A program made the translations under genes and the position numbers. From NCBI GenBank assembly GCA_023426425.1, contig JAFAAT010000207.1:1-11566 (forward strand): a DNA stretch of 11,566 nucleotides. The letters run 5' to 3'. Under the pieces are notes generated by a model. That model had not been told where the DNA came from. It ran no database searches and saw only the letters and a program-made list of their open reading frames with translations. Origin of the DNA: Bacteroidota bacterium. Lineage in GTDB: Bacteria; Bacteroidota; Bacteroidia; Chitinophagales; Chitinophagaceae. Position 1 is the first letter of the stretch, and each line of letters begins with the position of its first letter. Shown one piece after another: positions 1 through 6,934 of the stretch.

Positions 1-292
1 CCTCTGACCATTGACCATTGACCATTGACAATTGACCATTGACAATTTATACACCGCCTTCTCCCCGCCTCTCTACCACCATTTTACCCCGCCCTTATCA
101 CTTCTTTATCCCGGCTGTACCCCGTCATCCAGGTCCCTCCAAACTATGATCAAACTCCCGCTAAGCCGCGAAAAAACCGGTCAAAGCACACCTTTAAATA
201 TATAAAAGTTGTTGCATGGCACCTCAGGCGCTCCACATTTCCACTCAATATCTATCAACTTGTATTTGGTCCTTCCTCTTGCGACTAAACCG
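1..292. other. Gene-free intergenic stretch
   Basis: No convincing coding region lies here on either strand. The left end carries the heptamer array described separately (5-46). The next 90 or so bases are strongly pyrimidine-rich and C-rich on the plus strand, and an AT-rich patch (about 194-208) follows. The region is downstream of the minus-strand histidine kinase gene that ends at 293, so it should hold its 3' end, but I see no hairpin followed by a T run on that strand. A reading frame from about 209 on the plus strand runs into the kinase gene antisense to it and has no recognisable protein features, so I treat it as a shadow. Confidence 0.6.
5..46. repeat. Tandem heptamer array, six TGACMAT units
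   Basis: Six uninterrupted 7-base units are seen: TGACCAT three times, then TGACAAT, TGACCAT and TGACAAT. The only variation is at the fifth base (C or A). The array may begin left of the window, since the preceding bases (CCTC) no longer match but only four are visible. From memory, similar short TTGACCATTGACAATT-type tracts occur between genes in other Bacteroidota genomes; their function is not known to me. Confidence 0.85.
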
Positions 293-1264
293 CTATGCCA
301 ACGGAAGCACAATCTCAAACACGGACCCCAACGGTTCATTATCTCTCACAGAAATCTTCCCCTTATGCTGCCGCACGATCTTCTCCGTAAGGTAAAGTCC
401 CAGGCCGGTCCCTTTCGTCTTACGGGTATTCTCATTCCCCAGCCTGTAAAACTTCCTGAAAATCTTCGCCTTTTCCTGGTCCGGGATTCCCTCTCCCTGA
501 TCCGCCACTACCACCACTATTTTCCCTCCTTTATCAACAAGGCTAACCTCCACTGGCGCACCAGACGGTGAATATTTTATCGCATTTTCCAACAGGTTGC
601 TAACTGCCATCTGGAGCATTAGCTTGTCACCAACTACATTGTATTCTTCATCAGGAAACCTGCCGCGAAACCTCTCAGGATAACTATTAGCGTAGTCATT
701 GAACGTCCTTTGCACAAGCTCGTTAACATCCAAACGCTCTTTTGTATGCCTATGCTGCCCACCCTCCATCTGAGACGCCAGTAGCATATTATTACACAGA
801 TCGTTCAACCGGTTCGACTCCTTAATACATTTTTCTAGCAAGAGGTTCCGCTTCTCCTCATCAAGACTATATTTCTCCAGTGTCTGCAGATTGAGCTTAA
901 TTGCCGCCAGCGGCGACTTCAGCTCATGTGTCACAGAAAGCATGAAGTTGTTCTGCTGTCTGGACAGCCGGATGCTTCTGCGGAAGGAAGAAAATACCAC
1001 AGCAGCGCCTATAAAGATCACCAGCAGAAACGTGCTCCCCTCTCCCATATATTGTTTCCATCTCCGCTCCCTTTTCTCCTCAAATTCTGCCTTTTGTTCC
1101 TCAAAATATACCCGTTGTTGCACACTGTCCACCTGCGTTCGAAGGTGGAGCATCTCCTGCTCAAAAATTATCTGGCTTTGCTTGTTCAGACTATAACCCC
1201 AAAAAAGCAATGCTGATATAGTGTATATCAGCAGCAGGAAATAGATTGTGTTGAAGAAACGCAT
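293..1264 (-). CDS. Membrane sensor histidine kinase (HisKA/HATPase_c)
   Basis: This is a 323-residue inner-membrane sensor kinase that should autophosphorylate on histidine and pass the phosphate to a response regulator. Transmembrane segments are at about residues 4-23 and 77-94, enclosing a short, charged, probably coiled-coil extracytoplasmic stretch of about 50 residues with no recognisable ligand domain. The H-box is SVTHELKSPLAAIK with His113. The ATPase domain shows the N-box NLLEN (Asn227), G1 box DQGEGIP (Asp255), F-box IFRKFYR (268-274) and G2 box KGTGLGL (284-290), so all catalytic motifs are intact. It starts 6 bases after the gldH stop, so it is probably the third gene of the yicC-gldH-kinase operon. 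No response regulator is next to it on the visible side; the partner may lie left of the window or be unlinked. The signal sensed is unknown. Confidence 0.93.
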   Translation of the reverse strand: MRFFNTIYFLLLIYTISALLFWGYSLNKQSQIIFEQEMLHLRTQVDSVQQRVYFEEQKAEFEEKRERRWKQYMGEGSTFLLVIFIGAAVVFSSFRRSIRLSRQQNNFMLSVTHELKSPLAAIKLNLQTLEKYSLDEEKRNLLLEKCIKESNRLNDLCNNMLLASQMEGGQHRHTKERLDVNELVQRTFNDYANSYPERFRGRFPDEEYNVVGDKLMLQMAVSNLLENAIKYSPSGAPVEVSLVDKGGKIVVVVADQGEGIPDQEKAKIFRKFYRLGNENTRKTKGTGLGLYLTEKIVRQHKGKISVRDNEPLGSVFEIVLPLA

Positions 1265-1270
1265 CGGCCA

Positions 1271-1765
1271 CTATTGTTTCTTGTTGCCCAGTTTCTCCAC
1301 CCGCAGTCCCACCTGGAGGACCTCCGGCAAAGGATTAATTCGCATATTCTGCTCAAAGCTTATCTCATAGACACCCGGCTTCGTAAACACCATCGGGTTG
1401 TCGTTTCTGGTAATAGGCATTCGCTGTTCCCAGATCTCACCCATTCCTCTTCCCAGCCACTTGCCTGATTTCTCAGCCAACGGTATTTCAATTCGCGACT
1501 TCTCAGCCACGCTATCTCCAGGGCTTTTTGTATGAATCCACAACCATACATTAGAAAACGGATAGGCTTCTGTATGCCTGATCAGGAAGTAAAGATTGTA
1601 AAGAGCAGCGGTATCCTCAATCTCAAACTGAAACTTCGGTTTGAAATCATAACGCCAGGCATTCTGTGGAACAGAAACTGCTTTCTGGTAATATGGCGAT
1701 GGCATACAACCACTCAGTATCACTGCAAATGACAAAACCAGTAAACTGCGGAAATACAAGTTCAT
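1271..1765 (-). CDS. gldH: Gliding motility lipoprotein GldH
   Basis: This is a 164-residue lipoprotein of the GldH family, one of the lipoproteins needed for gliding motility in Flavobacterium johnsoniae; its exact biochemical role is unclear. The N-terminus is a classic lipoprotein signal peptide: a positive residue (Arg6), a hydrophobic run, then the lipobox LSGC with Cys20 as the lipidation site. The body carries the family pattern, including a YNLYFLIRHTEAYPFSNVWL segment and a C-terminal beta-rich part. I chose the ATG at 1765. An upstream in-frame ATG at 1795 would overlap yicC and place ten polar residues (including three lysines) before the signal peptide. With the chosen start the gene begins 19 bases after the yicC stop, and the kinase start follows its stop by 6 bases, so the three are probably co-transcribed. 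Confidence 0.88.
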   Translation of the reverse strand: MNLYFRSLLVLSFAVILSGCMPSPYYQKAVSVPQNAWRYDFKPKFQFEIEDTAALYNLYFLIRHTEAYPFSNVWLWIHTKSPGDSVAEKSRIEIPLAEKSGKWLGRGMGEIWEQRMPITRNDNPMVFTKPGVYEISFEQNMRINPLPEVLQVGLRVEKLGNKKQ

Positions 1766-1784
1766 TTTAGAGGTACTCTTATTT

Positions 1785-2660
1785 TTATAGCACATTCAGG
1801 ACCTGTTCTTTTGCTTTTTCAAGTTCGTCCTTCATCTCGATAACGATCTGTTGAATGTCTGCATTGTTAGCTTTTGCACCAAGGGTGTTTATTTCCCTCC
1901 CCACTTCCTGCAGGATGAAGCCTAATTTCTTGCCTTTCGATACTTCCTGCTCTCCCATAATACTATGGAAGTAGGTACAGTGTTGCGCTAGCCTTGTCTT
2001 CTCTTCCGTAAAGTCCATTCTTTCTATATAAAAAATCAACTCCTGCTCAAATCTGTTCGCATCAAAGTTCTCATTATTGCTCACTTCCTTCAACGAGCTA
2101 TTAAGCTTCGCGCGTATTTTCTCCGTCCGCTGCGCTTCCAGCGGCAGCACTTTCTCCAGCAATCGTTCAATGTTCCGAATGCGCCCACTCAGTTCTTTCT
2201 CCAGGGCTGCACCCTCATTCTTCCGGTGATTCATCAATTGCCGGGCAGCTTCCTCAACGATCACCTGCACCTGCGACCATTCTTCTTCCGGTAGCACATC
2301 CTGGTCGGGCACTACAACTTCAGGCATTCTCATCAGCGTCGACAGGATGTTTTCCTCTGGTACACCCAGCTGGTCTGCAATCTGTTTCATGCCCTGGTAA
2401 TAGAAGATGGCAAGCCCCGTATTTATGGTCATCGGCTTGTTCGCCCCTTCCTGACGTATTGCAATATTGAAGTCTATGCTGCCACGAAGCAGGATGCTGC
2501 TTAGTAGCGATCTGATGTCGAGTTCATAAGACCTAAGGACCGGCGGTAGTTTCGTGCCCACCTCAAATTGCTTTCCATTGAGTGACTTAATTTCAACAAC
2601 CACCTGGCGTCCACTGACTGTTCCTTCAGCACGCCCGAAACCCGTCATCGAGTACAACAT
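1785..2660 (-). CDS. yicC: YicC/YloC family endoribonuclease
   Basis: This is a 291-residue protein of the YicC/YloC family, full length for the family. Established knowledge: Escherichia coli YicC and Bacillus subtilis YloC have been reported as endoribonucleases, with YicC linked to turnover of the small RNA RyhB. The hallmark N-terminus MLYSMTGFGRAEG is present, followed by the YicC_N domain (about 1-155). The DUF1732 C-terminal domain (about 208-291) contains the stretch from FDANRFEQELIFYIERMDFTE to the terminal EMKDELEKAKEQVLNVL. The protein is cytoplasmic, with no signal peptide. It is the first gene of a minus-strand cluster with gldH and a histidine kinase and is divergent from envC. 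In many bacteria yicC precedes gmk; here it does not. A -7-like promoter box lies 16 bases before the ATG. Confidence 0.95.
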   Translation of the reverse strand: MLYSMTGFGRAEGTVSGRQVVVEIKSLNGKQFEVGTKLPPVLRSYELDIRSLLSSILLRGSIDFNIAIRQEGANKPMTINTGLAIFYYQGMKQIADQLGVPEENILSTLMRMPEVVVPDQDVLPEEEWSQVQVIVEEAARQLMNHRKNEGAALEKELSGRIRNIERLLEKVLPLEAQRTEKIRAKLNSSLKEVSNNENFDANRFEQELIFYIERMDFTEEKTRLAQHCTYFHSIMGEQEVSKGKKLGFILQEVGREINTLGAKANNADIQQIVIEMKDELEKAKEQVLNVL

Positions 2661-2676
2661 AGTTTTTCTTTACAAA

Positions 2677-2684
2677 CAAAAATG
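2677..2684 (-). promoter_or_regulatory. Candidate -7 promoter box for yicC-gldH-kinase
   Basis: On the minus strand this reads CATTTTTG, one mismatch from the Bacteroidota -7 consensus TAnnTTTG, and it ends 16 bases before the yicC ATG. It is part of a 13-base element, ATTTTTGTTTGTA, that also occurs on the other strand before envC. I see no convincing -33 TTTG at normal spacing. Confidence 0.45.
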
Positions 2685-2789
2685 AGCAAACGTTTCACAA
2701 TAAAAAAGCATTGCCCAATATTTGTCTTAAAATCGATCTAAATTCCTCTTAAAACTTCCCACCCGGCTCCCACAGGCGAATTAATTAGT

Positions 2790-2797
2790 TATTTTTG
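2790..2797 (+). promoter_or_regulatory. Candidate -7 promoter box for envC
   Basis: TATTTTTG matches the Bacteroidota -7 consensus TAnnTTTG exactly and ends 19 bases before the ATG at 2817. The predicted transcript would start near 2803-2805, leaving a leader of about 12-14 bases. This also argues against the in-frame TTG at 2799 as the start codon, because it would lie at or upstream of the transcription start. A -33 element is not obvious. Confidence 0.55.
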
Positions 2798-2816
2798 TTT
2801 GTATCCCCATTCCAAT

Positions 2817-4244
2817 ATGCGCATCCTCATTTATAGTTTTTTTGCTCTGTTGCTGTTATCTGCTACTGCCGGGCCGACAGCTGCCCAGTCACGCGCTGAG
2901 CTGGAAAAGCAAAGACAAAACATCCTGGAATCAATAAAGGAAACGCAACAGCAACTCGAAGCCACCAAAAAAGATCAAAAAGCGACAATGGCTCAACTGA
3001 GAGCCCTCCAAAACAAAGTTGCAGAACGCCAGCGCCTGATCAACAACATCAATCAGGAAGTCGAGTATATCAACAATAACATCAAGCTAAATTCCCGGGA
3101 AGTATCCCAGCTTAAGGAAAATCTCGAAACACTCAGGCTCCAGTACGCTCAGTCAATCCGCTATGCCTACAAGCATCGAAATTCCTATGACATGCTAGCG
3201 TTTTTGTTTTCTTCCGAAAACTTCAACGTAGCAATTCGAAGATTGAAATACCTGAAGAAGTACAGAGACTATCGAAAGGAACAGGCAGAGAAGATCAGGC
3301 TGACACAGGCAAGCATAGAGAATAAGATCAATGAACTAAGCTCTGTAAAAGCACAGAAAGACGTCCTCAGAACCGCCGAGGAGCAACAGAAACTCGTGGT
3401 GCTACGTGAGCAACAGGAGAAGGACAAAGTGGTTCGGGAACTGAAAGGAAGAGAAAAAGAGCTCGTAGGTGTCATCGGTCGCAATCAGAAATCTCTGCGA
3501 CAGATGGAGCGCACCATTCAAACACTGATCCAAAGGGAAATTGAATTAGCCAAGAAAAGAGAGGAGGAAGAAAGAAAGCGTCAGCTCGCAGAACAAAAGA
3601 AACGTGAAGAAGAGCAGCGTAGACTCGCAGCTAATAACCCTGGGGTGAGCGTTAATACCGGATCAGGAATTAAAACAGTGGGAGGAAACACAGGCTCACC
3701 CTCGACTGCCTCCACCACTCCTGCAACCACTGCTACAGTCTCTCCGGCCACTAGCAAGCCAAATGTACCAACTGCCCGGCCATCCTATAGCCTGAGCCTT
3801 ACACCTGAAGTGGCAGCACTTTCCAACAACTTCGAAAGCAACAAAGGCAAGCTCCCCTGGCCGGTGGAGAAAGGATTTATCGCTGAACGTTTCGGTGTAA
3901 CCAAGCACCCTGTTTACAATATCAAACTCGAAAACAGTGGCATTGAAATTCAAACCTCACCCAATGCTCCCGCACGGGCAGTATTTAACGGGACAGTAAA
4001 GAGCATATTAATGGTTCCGGGCATGGGTCAATGCGTACTGGTGGATCATGGCCGTTTCTTTACAGTTTACTCACGGCTTGGAAACGTTGCCGTTAAGAAA
4101 GGGCAGGAGGTTGCAATGAAACAAACCATAGGCAATGTAATCGCAAATGAAAACGGCGAATACCTTATGCATTTTGAGCTGTGGAAGGTCGCAGCCAATG
4201 ATAAATCATCCGCACAGGATCCTGCTCATTGGATTGCCCAATAA
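2817..4244 (+). CDS. envC: EnvC-like murein hydrolase activator (degenerate LytM/M23)
   Basis: This is a 475-residue exported protein of the EnvC/LytM type, which in model bacteria activates cell-wall amidases at the division septum. Residues 1-23 form a signal peptide ending TAAQ. Long coiled coils (about 24-105 and 145-275) come next, ending in an E/K/R-rich helix, then a Ser/Thr/Pro/Ala linker (about 282-323). A LytM/M23 domain runs from LPWPVEKGFIAERFG (346 onward) to the C-terminus DPAHWIAQ. Metal-binding positions look lost: HxxxD is replaced by NSGIE (Asn373, Glu377) and HxH by LMH (Leu450, His452), which fits an activator rather than a peptidase. I chose the ATG at 2817; an in-frame TTG at 2799 overlaps the promoter-like box. 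The gene stands alone, divergent from yicC, with a strong terminator 18 bases after its stop. The specific name is by family resemblance. Confidence 0.88.
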   Translation: MRILIYSFFALLLLSATAGPTAAQSRAELEKQRQNILESIKETQQQLEATKKDQKATMAQLRALQNKVAERQRLINNINQEVEYINNNIKLNSREVSQLKENLETLRLQYAQSIRYAYKHRNSYDMLAFLFSSENFNVAIRRLKYLKKYRDYRKEQAEKIRLTQASIENKINELSSVKAQKDVLRTAEEQQKLVVLREQQEKDKVVRELKGREKELVGVIGRNQKSLRQMERTIQTLIQREIELAKKREEEERKRQLAEQKKREEEQRRLAANNPGVSVNTGSGIKTVGGNTGSPSTASTTPATTATVSPATSKPNVPTARPSYSLSLTPEVAALSNNFESNKGKLPWPVEKGFIAERFGVTKHPVYNIKLENSGIEIQTSPNAPARAVFNGTVKSILMVPGMGQCVLVDHGRFFTVYSRLGNVAVKKGQEVAMKQTIGNVIANENGEYLMHFELWKVAANDKSSAQDPAHWIAQ

Positions 4245-4262
4245 ATAGAAACCAAAAAACAG

Positions 4263-4300
4263 AACCCTCCGGTGCGCAGGATCGACACCGGAGGGTTTTT
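4263..4300. terminator. Strong, probably bidirectional intrinsic terminator
   Basis: A perfect 12-base-pair stem, AACCCTCCGGTG at 4263-4274 pairing with CACCGGAGGGTT at 4286-4297, encloses an 11-base loop and is followed on the plus strand by TTTTT (4296-4300). On the minus strand the stem is followed by CTGTTTTTTGG (from 4262 leftwards), also U-rich. It lies between the convergent ends of envC (4244) and the outer-membrane receptor gene (4348), so it can serve both. Confidence 0.92.
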
Positions 4301-4347
4301 CATTTGGTTTTGGGGTTAATCCATATTACTGGTATTTGGTTCCTGAT

Positions 4348-6792
4348 TTAAGCGCCTCCATTACCTGCTCTTCTTTTCTCATCCTCAGCACCACCGCTTC
4401 TACGCCTGCTGGGTGCCACGGTATTCTTCCCGAATCGATAGGTGAAGGCAAGATTCACAACCCTTGTTTCCCTCTCTGCTGTAAAATGTTCCCGGTAGCC
4501 GGTATACTTAGATGTCGCACTCGGAAATCCTGTCCAAAAAATATCCTGAACATTCAGCCGGATGGTCGCTCTCTTTTCAAATAGGTTTTTCTGAATGCCT
4601 GCGTTCAACATCCACACAGGTTCAACTTCCATGTAGCCATAGACCTGTCGCGCCTGATACCAGCATCCCAGTTCAGCAGTGAAATCTCCGGGTAGCAGGA
4701 ATGTATTGTTCGTATTGAAATCAAACGTAGGCTGCCCGTTTCTCAACGGTGTATTCGCAATGTTTCCCTCATATCTTGCATAGTACACGTTGAAATTGGT
4801 CACATTAGTCCACCATTTGTTTATCTGTATAGGGTAGGCTCCACTCAGTCCAATAAAAAGCATCTGATCAAGGTTCTTATTGGTCTGCACAGTAACCGAG
4901 TCTTCAGTATCACTCGGCTGAATCACCTCTGTAATTATCCCTTTGTTGATTCCATAGGTTATACTGGTCTGGTACTTCTGCTTGTAAGTGTGAGACAACT
5001 CCACAGAATAAAATGACGCCGGCTTTAGATAAGGATAACCTTCCTTATACGTTGTCCTGTCAATAAAGTATTTGAATGGGTTCAGCTGCTGGTAATTTGG
5101 CCGCTCAATCCTTCTGCTCAATGTTACACCGACGTCATGTGCCTTGCCTAGGTGATACTGAGCAGCCAGGCTGGGAAACAGCTGCACATAGCTGGTGTCA
5201 AATTTCTGTCCCGTCGTCTTTTGTTCCCAGGCTGCATTTGTATTTTCTGCACGTACGCCCAGCTGAAGACTAAACTTCTTAAGCTCCTTCTGGAGATTGA
5301 CATAGGCTGCATTGATGTTCTCGTTATAAATAAAATGATTGCTGCGCTTCAGGTCCAGCACAAATTCATTTCCTGCTTTCTCAAAGAACAAAGGTTCGTT
5401 GTCCGCAGTTACGTATGCAGCTTTCACGCCCGCTTCAAACCGGGCATTCCCGCTCAATGGTTGCCTGTAGTCAGCCTTCACTGATCGTATTTGGGTGATA
5501 CCCTGAAGATCACTGTTTAGATAATAGTCTGCAGGAGGTACACTACCCTCTGGCGCTTCATAACTCGTCTCAAAATGCTGCTTGCTGTCATTGCCAAAAG
5601 CAGCGTAGTCAAAGTCCACACTCAACTCTCTTCCACTACTGTCAAACTGATGCCTGAAGAAGGCATTTGCAGAGTAGTTATAGTAGAAGTTCTCGTGCCT
5701 TCCTTTAGTCTTGAAATTATAAATCAGGTTGTCATTACCGTCCAGTGCACGGGAATTATTATCAGCCTTGGGATTGAAGCTGTTGGTCACCCCATTCACT
5801 GATAGGCCAATACTCGTCTTTTGCGAGATACTATAGTCAATACCTGCATTAGCAATGTGGTTGTTGAAGTCAAACAATGCATAGTTGTCTTGATCATAAC
5901 GGAATTCCTGTTTGTTGCCTTCCTCCACATTCAGAAACCTCCGGTCGAGCATCAGGTGGTTGAACCAGTACCTGCGGGCATAGTTGTAACTGCCATATAG
6001 ATTCACCTTTTTATTTCTGTGGTTTACGCTTATCCCCGCTCCATACTTGGGATACACACCTTGTCCATAGGTAAGATTCACGCTTCCGTTCGTCCCCAGC
6101 CTCTGGTCTCTTTTTGTACGTATGTTGATGATCCCCGCATTTCCTGCAGCATCATACCGCGCCCCGGGATTGGATATAATCTCAATCTTGTCAATAGAGC
6201 TTGCAGGCATACTGCGTAGCACTGTGGCCAGGTCAGTGCCCGACATAGGTGTCTGCTTCCCATCTATCCAAATCATCACTCCCTGCTTCCCTTTTAGGGA
6301 TATATTGTCGTTGTTGTCTACAGTCACCCCCGGAGATCTCTGTAGTACTTCCATTGCAGACGAGCCCGCACTCACTATACTGTTCTCCACATTGACTATC
6401 AACATGTCTGCCCTTACTTCAATAAACGGCCTTGACGCCCTGACAGAGACTTCCTTCAAAGTGCTTGAAAACTCTCCCATCACTATTTCTCCCAGGTCGT
6501 TGCTTCCAACCAATTGAAACTCTGCTGAACTGTACGGCTCATATCCTATCAGGCTCACTTTCAAATAGTACTTGCCTTCAGGAATACCTTCAATTAAAAA
6601 CCTGCCTTCCGTGTCAGTAAGCCCCGCTTTTACAAGAACATTGCTATCTTTTAAAACCACCACATTTGCCGATACCACAGGGGCTCCCGTTCTGTCTTTT
6701 ACCTGTCCACTGATCCTGTTACCTGTCTGCCTGGCTTCAGTATCACTTACAATCCCAATCAAAAAAATAAGAAGCAACAGTCCGTATCTCAT
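4348..6792 (-). CDS. Outer-membrane beta-barrel, TonB-dependent receptor-like protein
   Basis: This 814-residue outer-membrane protein belongs to the family with a carboxypeptidase-regulatory-like domain, a plug and an OMP_b-brl_3-type barrel. A signal peptide covers about residues 1-20. The immunoglobulin-like regulatory domain is at about 25-108 (GQVKDRTGAPV, then DTEGRFLIEGIPEGKYYLKV). A receptor plug is at about 125-230 (ISLKGKQGVMIWIDGK, then DKIEIISNPGARYDAAGNAG). The rest is barrel, with alternating aromatic strands and a final strand near VVNLAFTYRFG ending about residue 788. A 26-residue charged tail follows. No TonB box was identified. It is shorter than SusC proteins and has no SusD partner, so a glycan-uptake pair is not indicated; the substrate is unknown. 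It is divergent from the propeller kinase, sharing a 143-base control region, and has a TACATTTG box 17 bases before its ATG. Confidence 0.93.
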   Translation of the reverse strand: MRYGLLLLIFLIGIVSDTEARQTGNRISGQVKDRTGAPVVSANVVVLKDSNVLVKAGLTDTEGRFLIEGIPEGKYYLKVSLIGYEPYSSAEFQLVGSNDLGEIVMGEFSSTLKEVSVRASRPFIEVRADMLIVNVENSIVSAGSSAMEVLQRSPGVTVDNNDNISLKGKQGVMIWIDGKQTPMSGTDLATVLRSMPASSIDKIEIISNPGARYDAAGNAGIINIRTKRDQRLGTNGSVNLTYGQGVYPKYGAGISVNHRNKKVNLYGSYNYARRYWFNHLMLDRRFLNVEEGNKQEFRYDQDNYALFDFNNHIANAGIDYSISQKTSIGLSVNGVTNSFNPKADNNSRALDGNDNLIYNFKTKGRHENFYYNYSANAFFRHQFDSSGRELSVDFDYAAFGNDSKQHFETSYEAPEGSVPPADYYLNSDLQGITQIRSVKADYRQPLSGNARFEAGVKAAYVTADNEPLFFEKAGNEFVLDLKRSNHFIYNENINAAYVNLQKELKKFSLQLGVRAENTNAAWEQKTTGQKFDTSYVQLFPSLAAQYHLGKAHDVGVTLSRRIERPNYQQLNPFKYFIDRTTYKEGYPYLKPASFYSVELSHTYKQKYQTSITYGINKGIITEVIQPSDTEDSVTVQTNKNLDQMLFIGLSGAYPIQINKWWTNVTNFNVYYARYEGNIANTPLRNGQPTFDFNTNNTFLLPGDFTAELGCWYQARQVYGYMEVEPVWMLNAGIQKNLFEKRATIRLNVQDIFWTGFPSATSKYTGYREHFTAERETRVVNLAFTYRFGKNTVAPSRRRSGGAEDEKRRAGNGGA

Positions 6793-6840
6793 AAAGCCTA
6801 TTTGTTCTTCAAATGTATTGGCATGTTCCTGTTAGGCTTT
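6793..6840. repeat. Inverted repeat flanking the receptor promoter
   Basis: AAAGCCTA (6793-6800) and TAGGCTTT (6833-6840) are perfect 8-base inverted copies, about 40 bases centre to centre. They bracket the candidate -7 box of the receptor gene at 6810-6817. One arm touches the receptor start codon. The core GGCTTT recurs at 6860-6865 and 6922-6927. This could be an operator, but no regulator is proven. Confidence 0.45.
6810..6817 (-). promoter_or_regulatory. Candidate -7 promoter box for the outer-membrane receptor
   Basis: On the minus strand this reads TACATTTG, an exact match to the Bacteroidota consensus TAnnTTTG, ending 17 bases before the ATG at 6792. The predicted leader is only about 10-12 bases. 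No clear TTTG -33 element is present at the usual distance, which may point to activator dependence. Confidence 0.55.
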
Positions 6841-6872
6841 CACCCAGTGCGGGGGAATTGGCTTTTTTTGCC

Positions 6873-6889
6873 TCACCCGCTAAGGGTGA
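6873..6889. promoter_or_regulatory. TCACCC-N5-GGGTGA palindrome, possible operator
   Basis: A perfect 6-base inverted repeat with a 5-base spacer (GCTAA) lies in the middle of the divergent region between the receptor and the propeller kinase. It is not followed by a proper U run on the plus strand and sits far from any gene end, so an operator is more likely than a terminator. The element is short and could be chance. Confidence 0.35.
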
Positions 6890-6926
6890 TTTATCAAAAC
6901 CGCCATGTGACACATTAAAAAGGCTT

Positions 6927-6934
6927 TAGCTTTC
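6927..6934 (+). promoter_or_regulatory. Weak -7-like box before the propeller kinase
   Basis: TAGCTTTC differs from TAnnTTTG at the last base. If used, transcription would start near 6941, after the first ATG (6936), and translation would begin at the second ATG (6969). The support is weak and rests on one imperfect box. Confidence 0.25.

Noticed and set aside
5..46. A CRISPR array at the left edge
   Set aside because: The units are 7 bases and directly adjacent, without spacers, and no cas gene is present; it is a simple tandem repeat.
209..571. A 120-codon plus-strand frame at the left end
   Set aside because: Most of it is antisense to the histidine kinase ATPase domain, and its product has no recognisable features.
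1766..1795. ATG at 1795 as the start of gldH
   Set aside because: It would overlap yicC and put ten polar residues before the lipoprotein signal; the ATG at 1765 gives a standard 20-residue signal ending in LSGC.
2799..2816. TTG at 2799 as the start of the envC-like gene
   Set aside because: It adds only six residues (reading YPHSN after the initiator) before a normal signal peptide and lies at or before the predicted transcription start of a TATTTTTG promoter box; the ATG at 2817 fits better.
4348..6792. SusC-type glycan receptor with a SusD partner
   Set aside because: The protein is shorter than SusC, its barrel resembles the OMP_b-brl family, and no SusD-like lipoprotein gene is adjacent.
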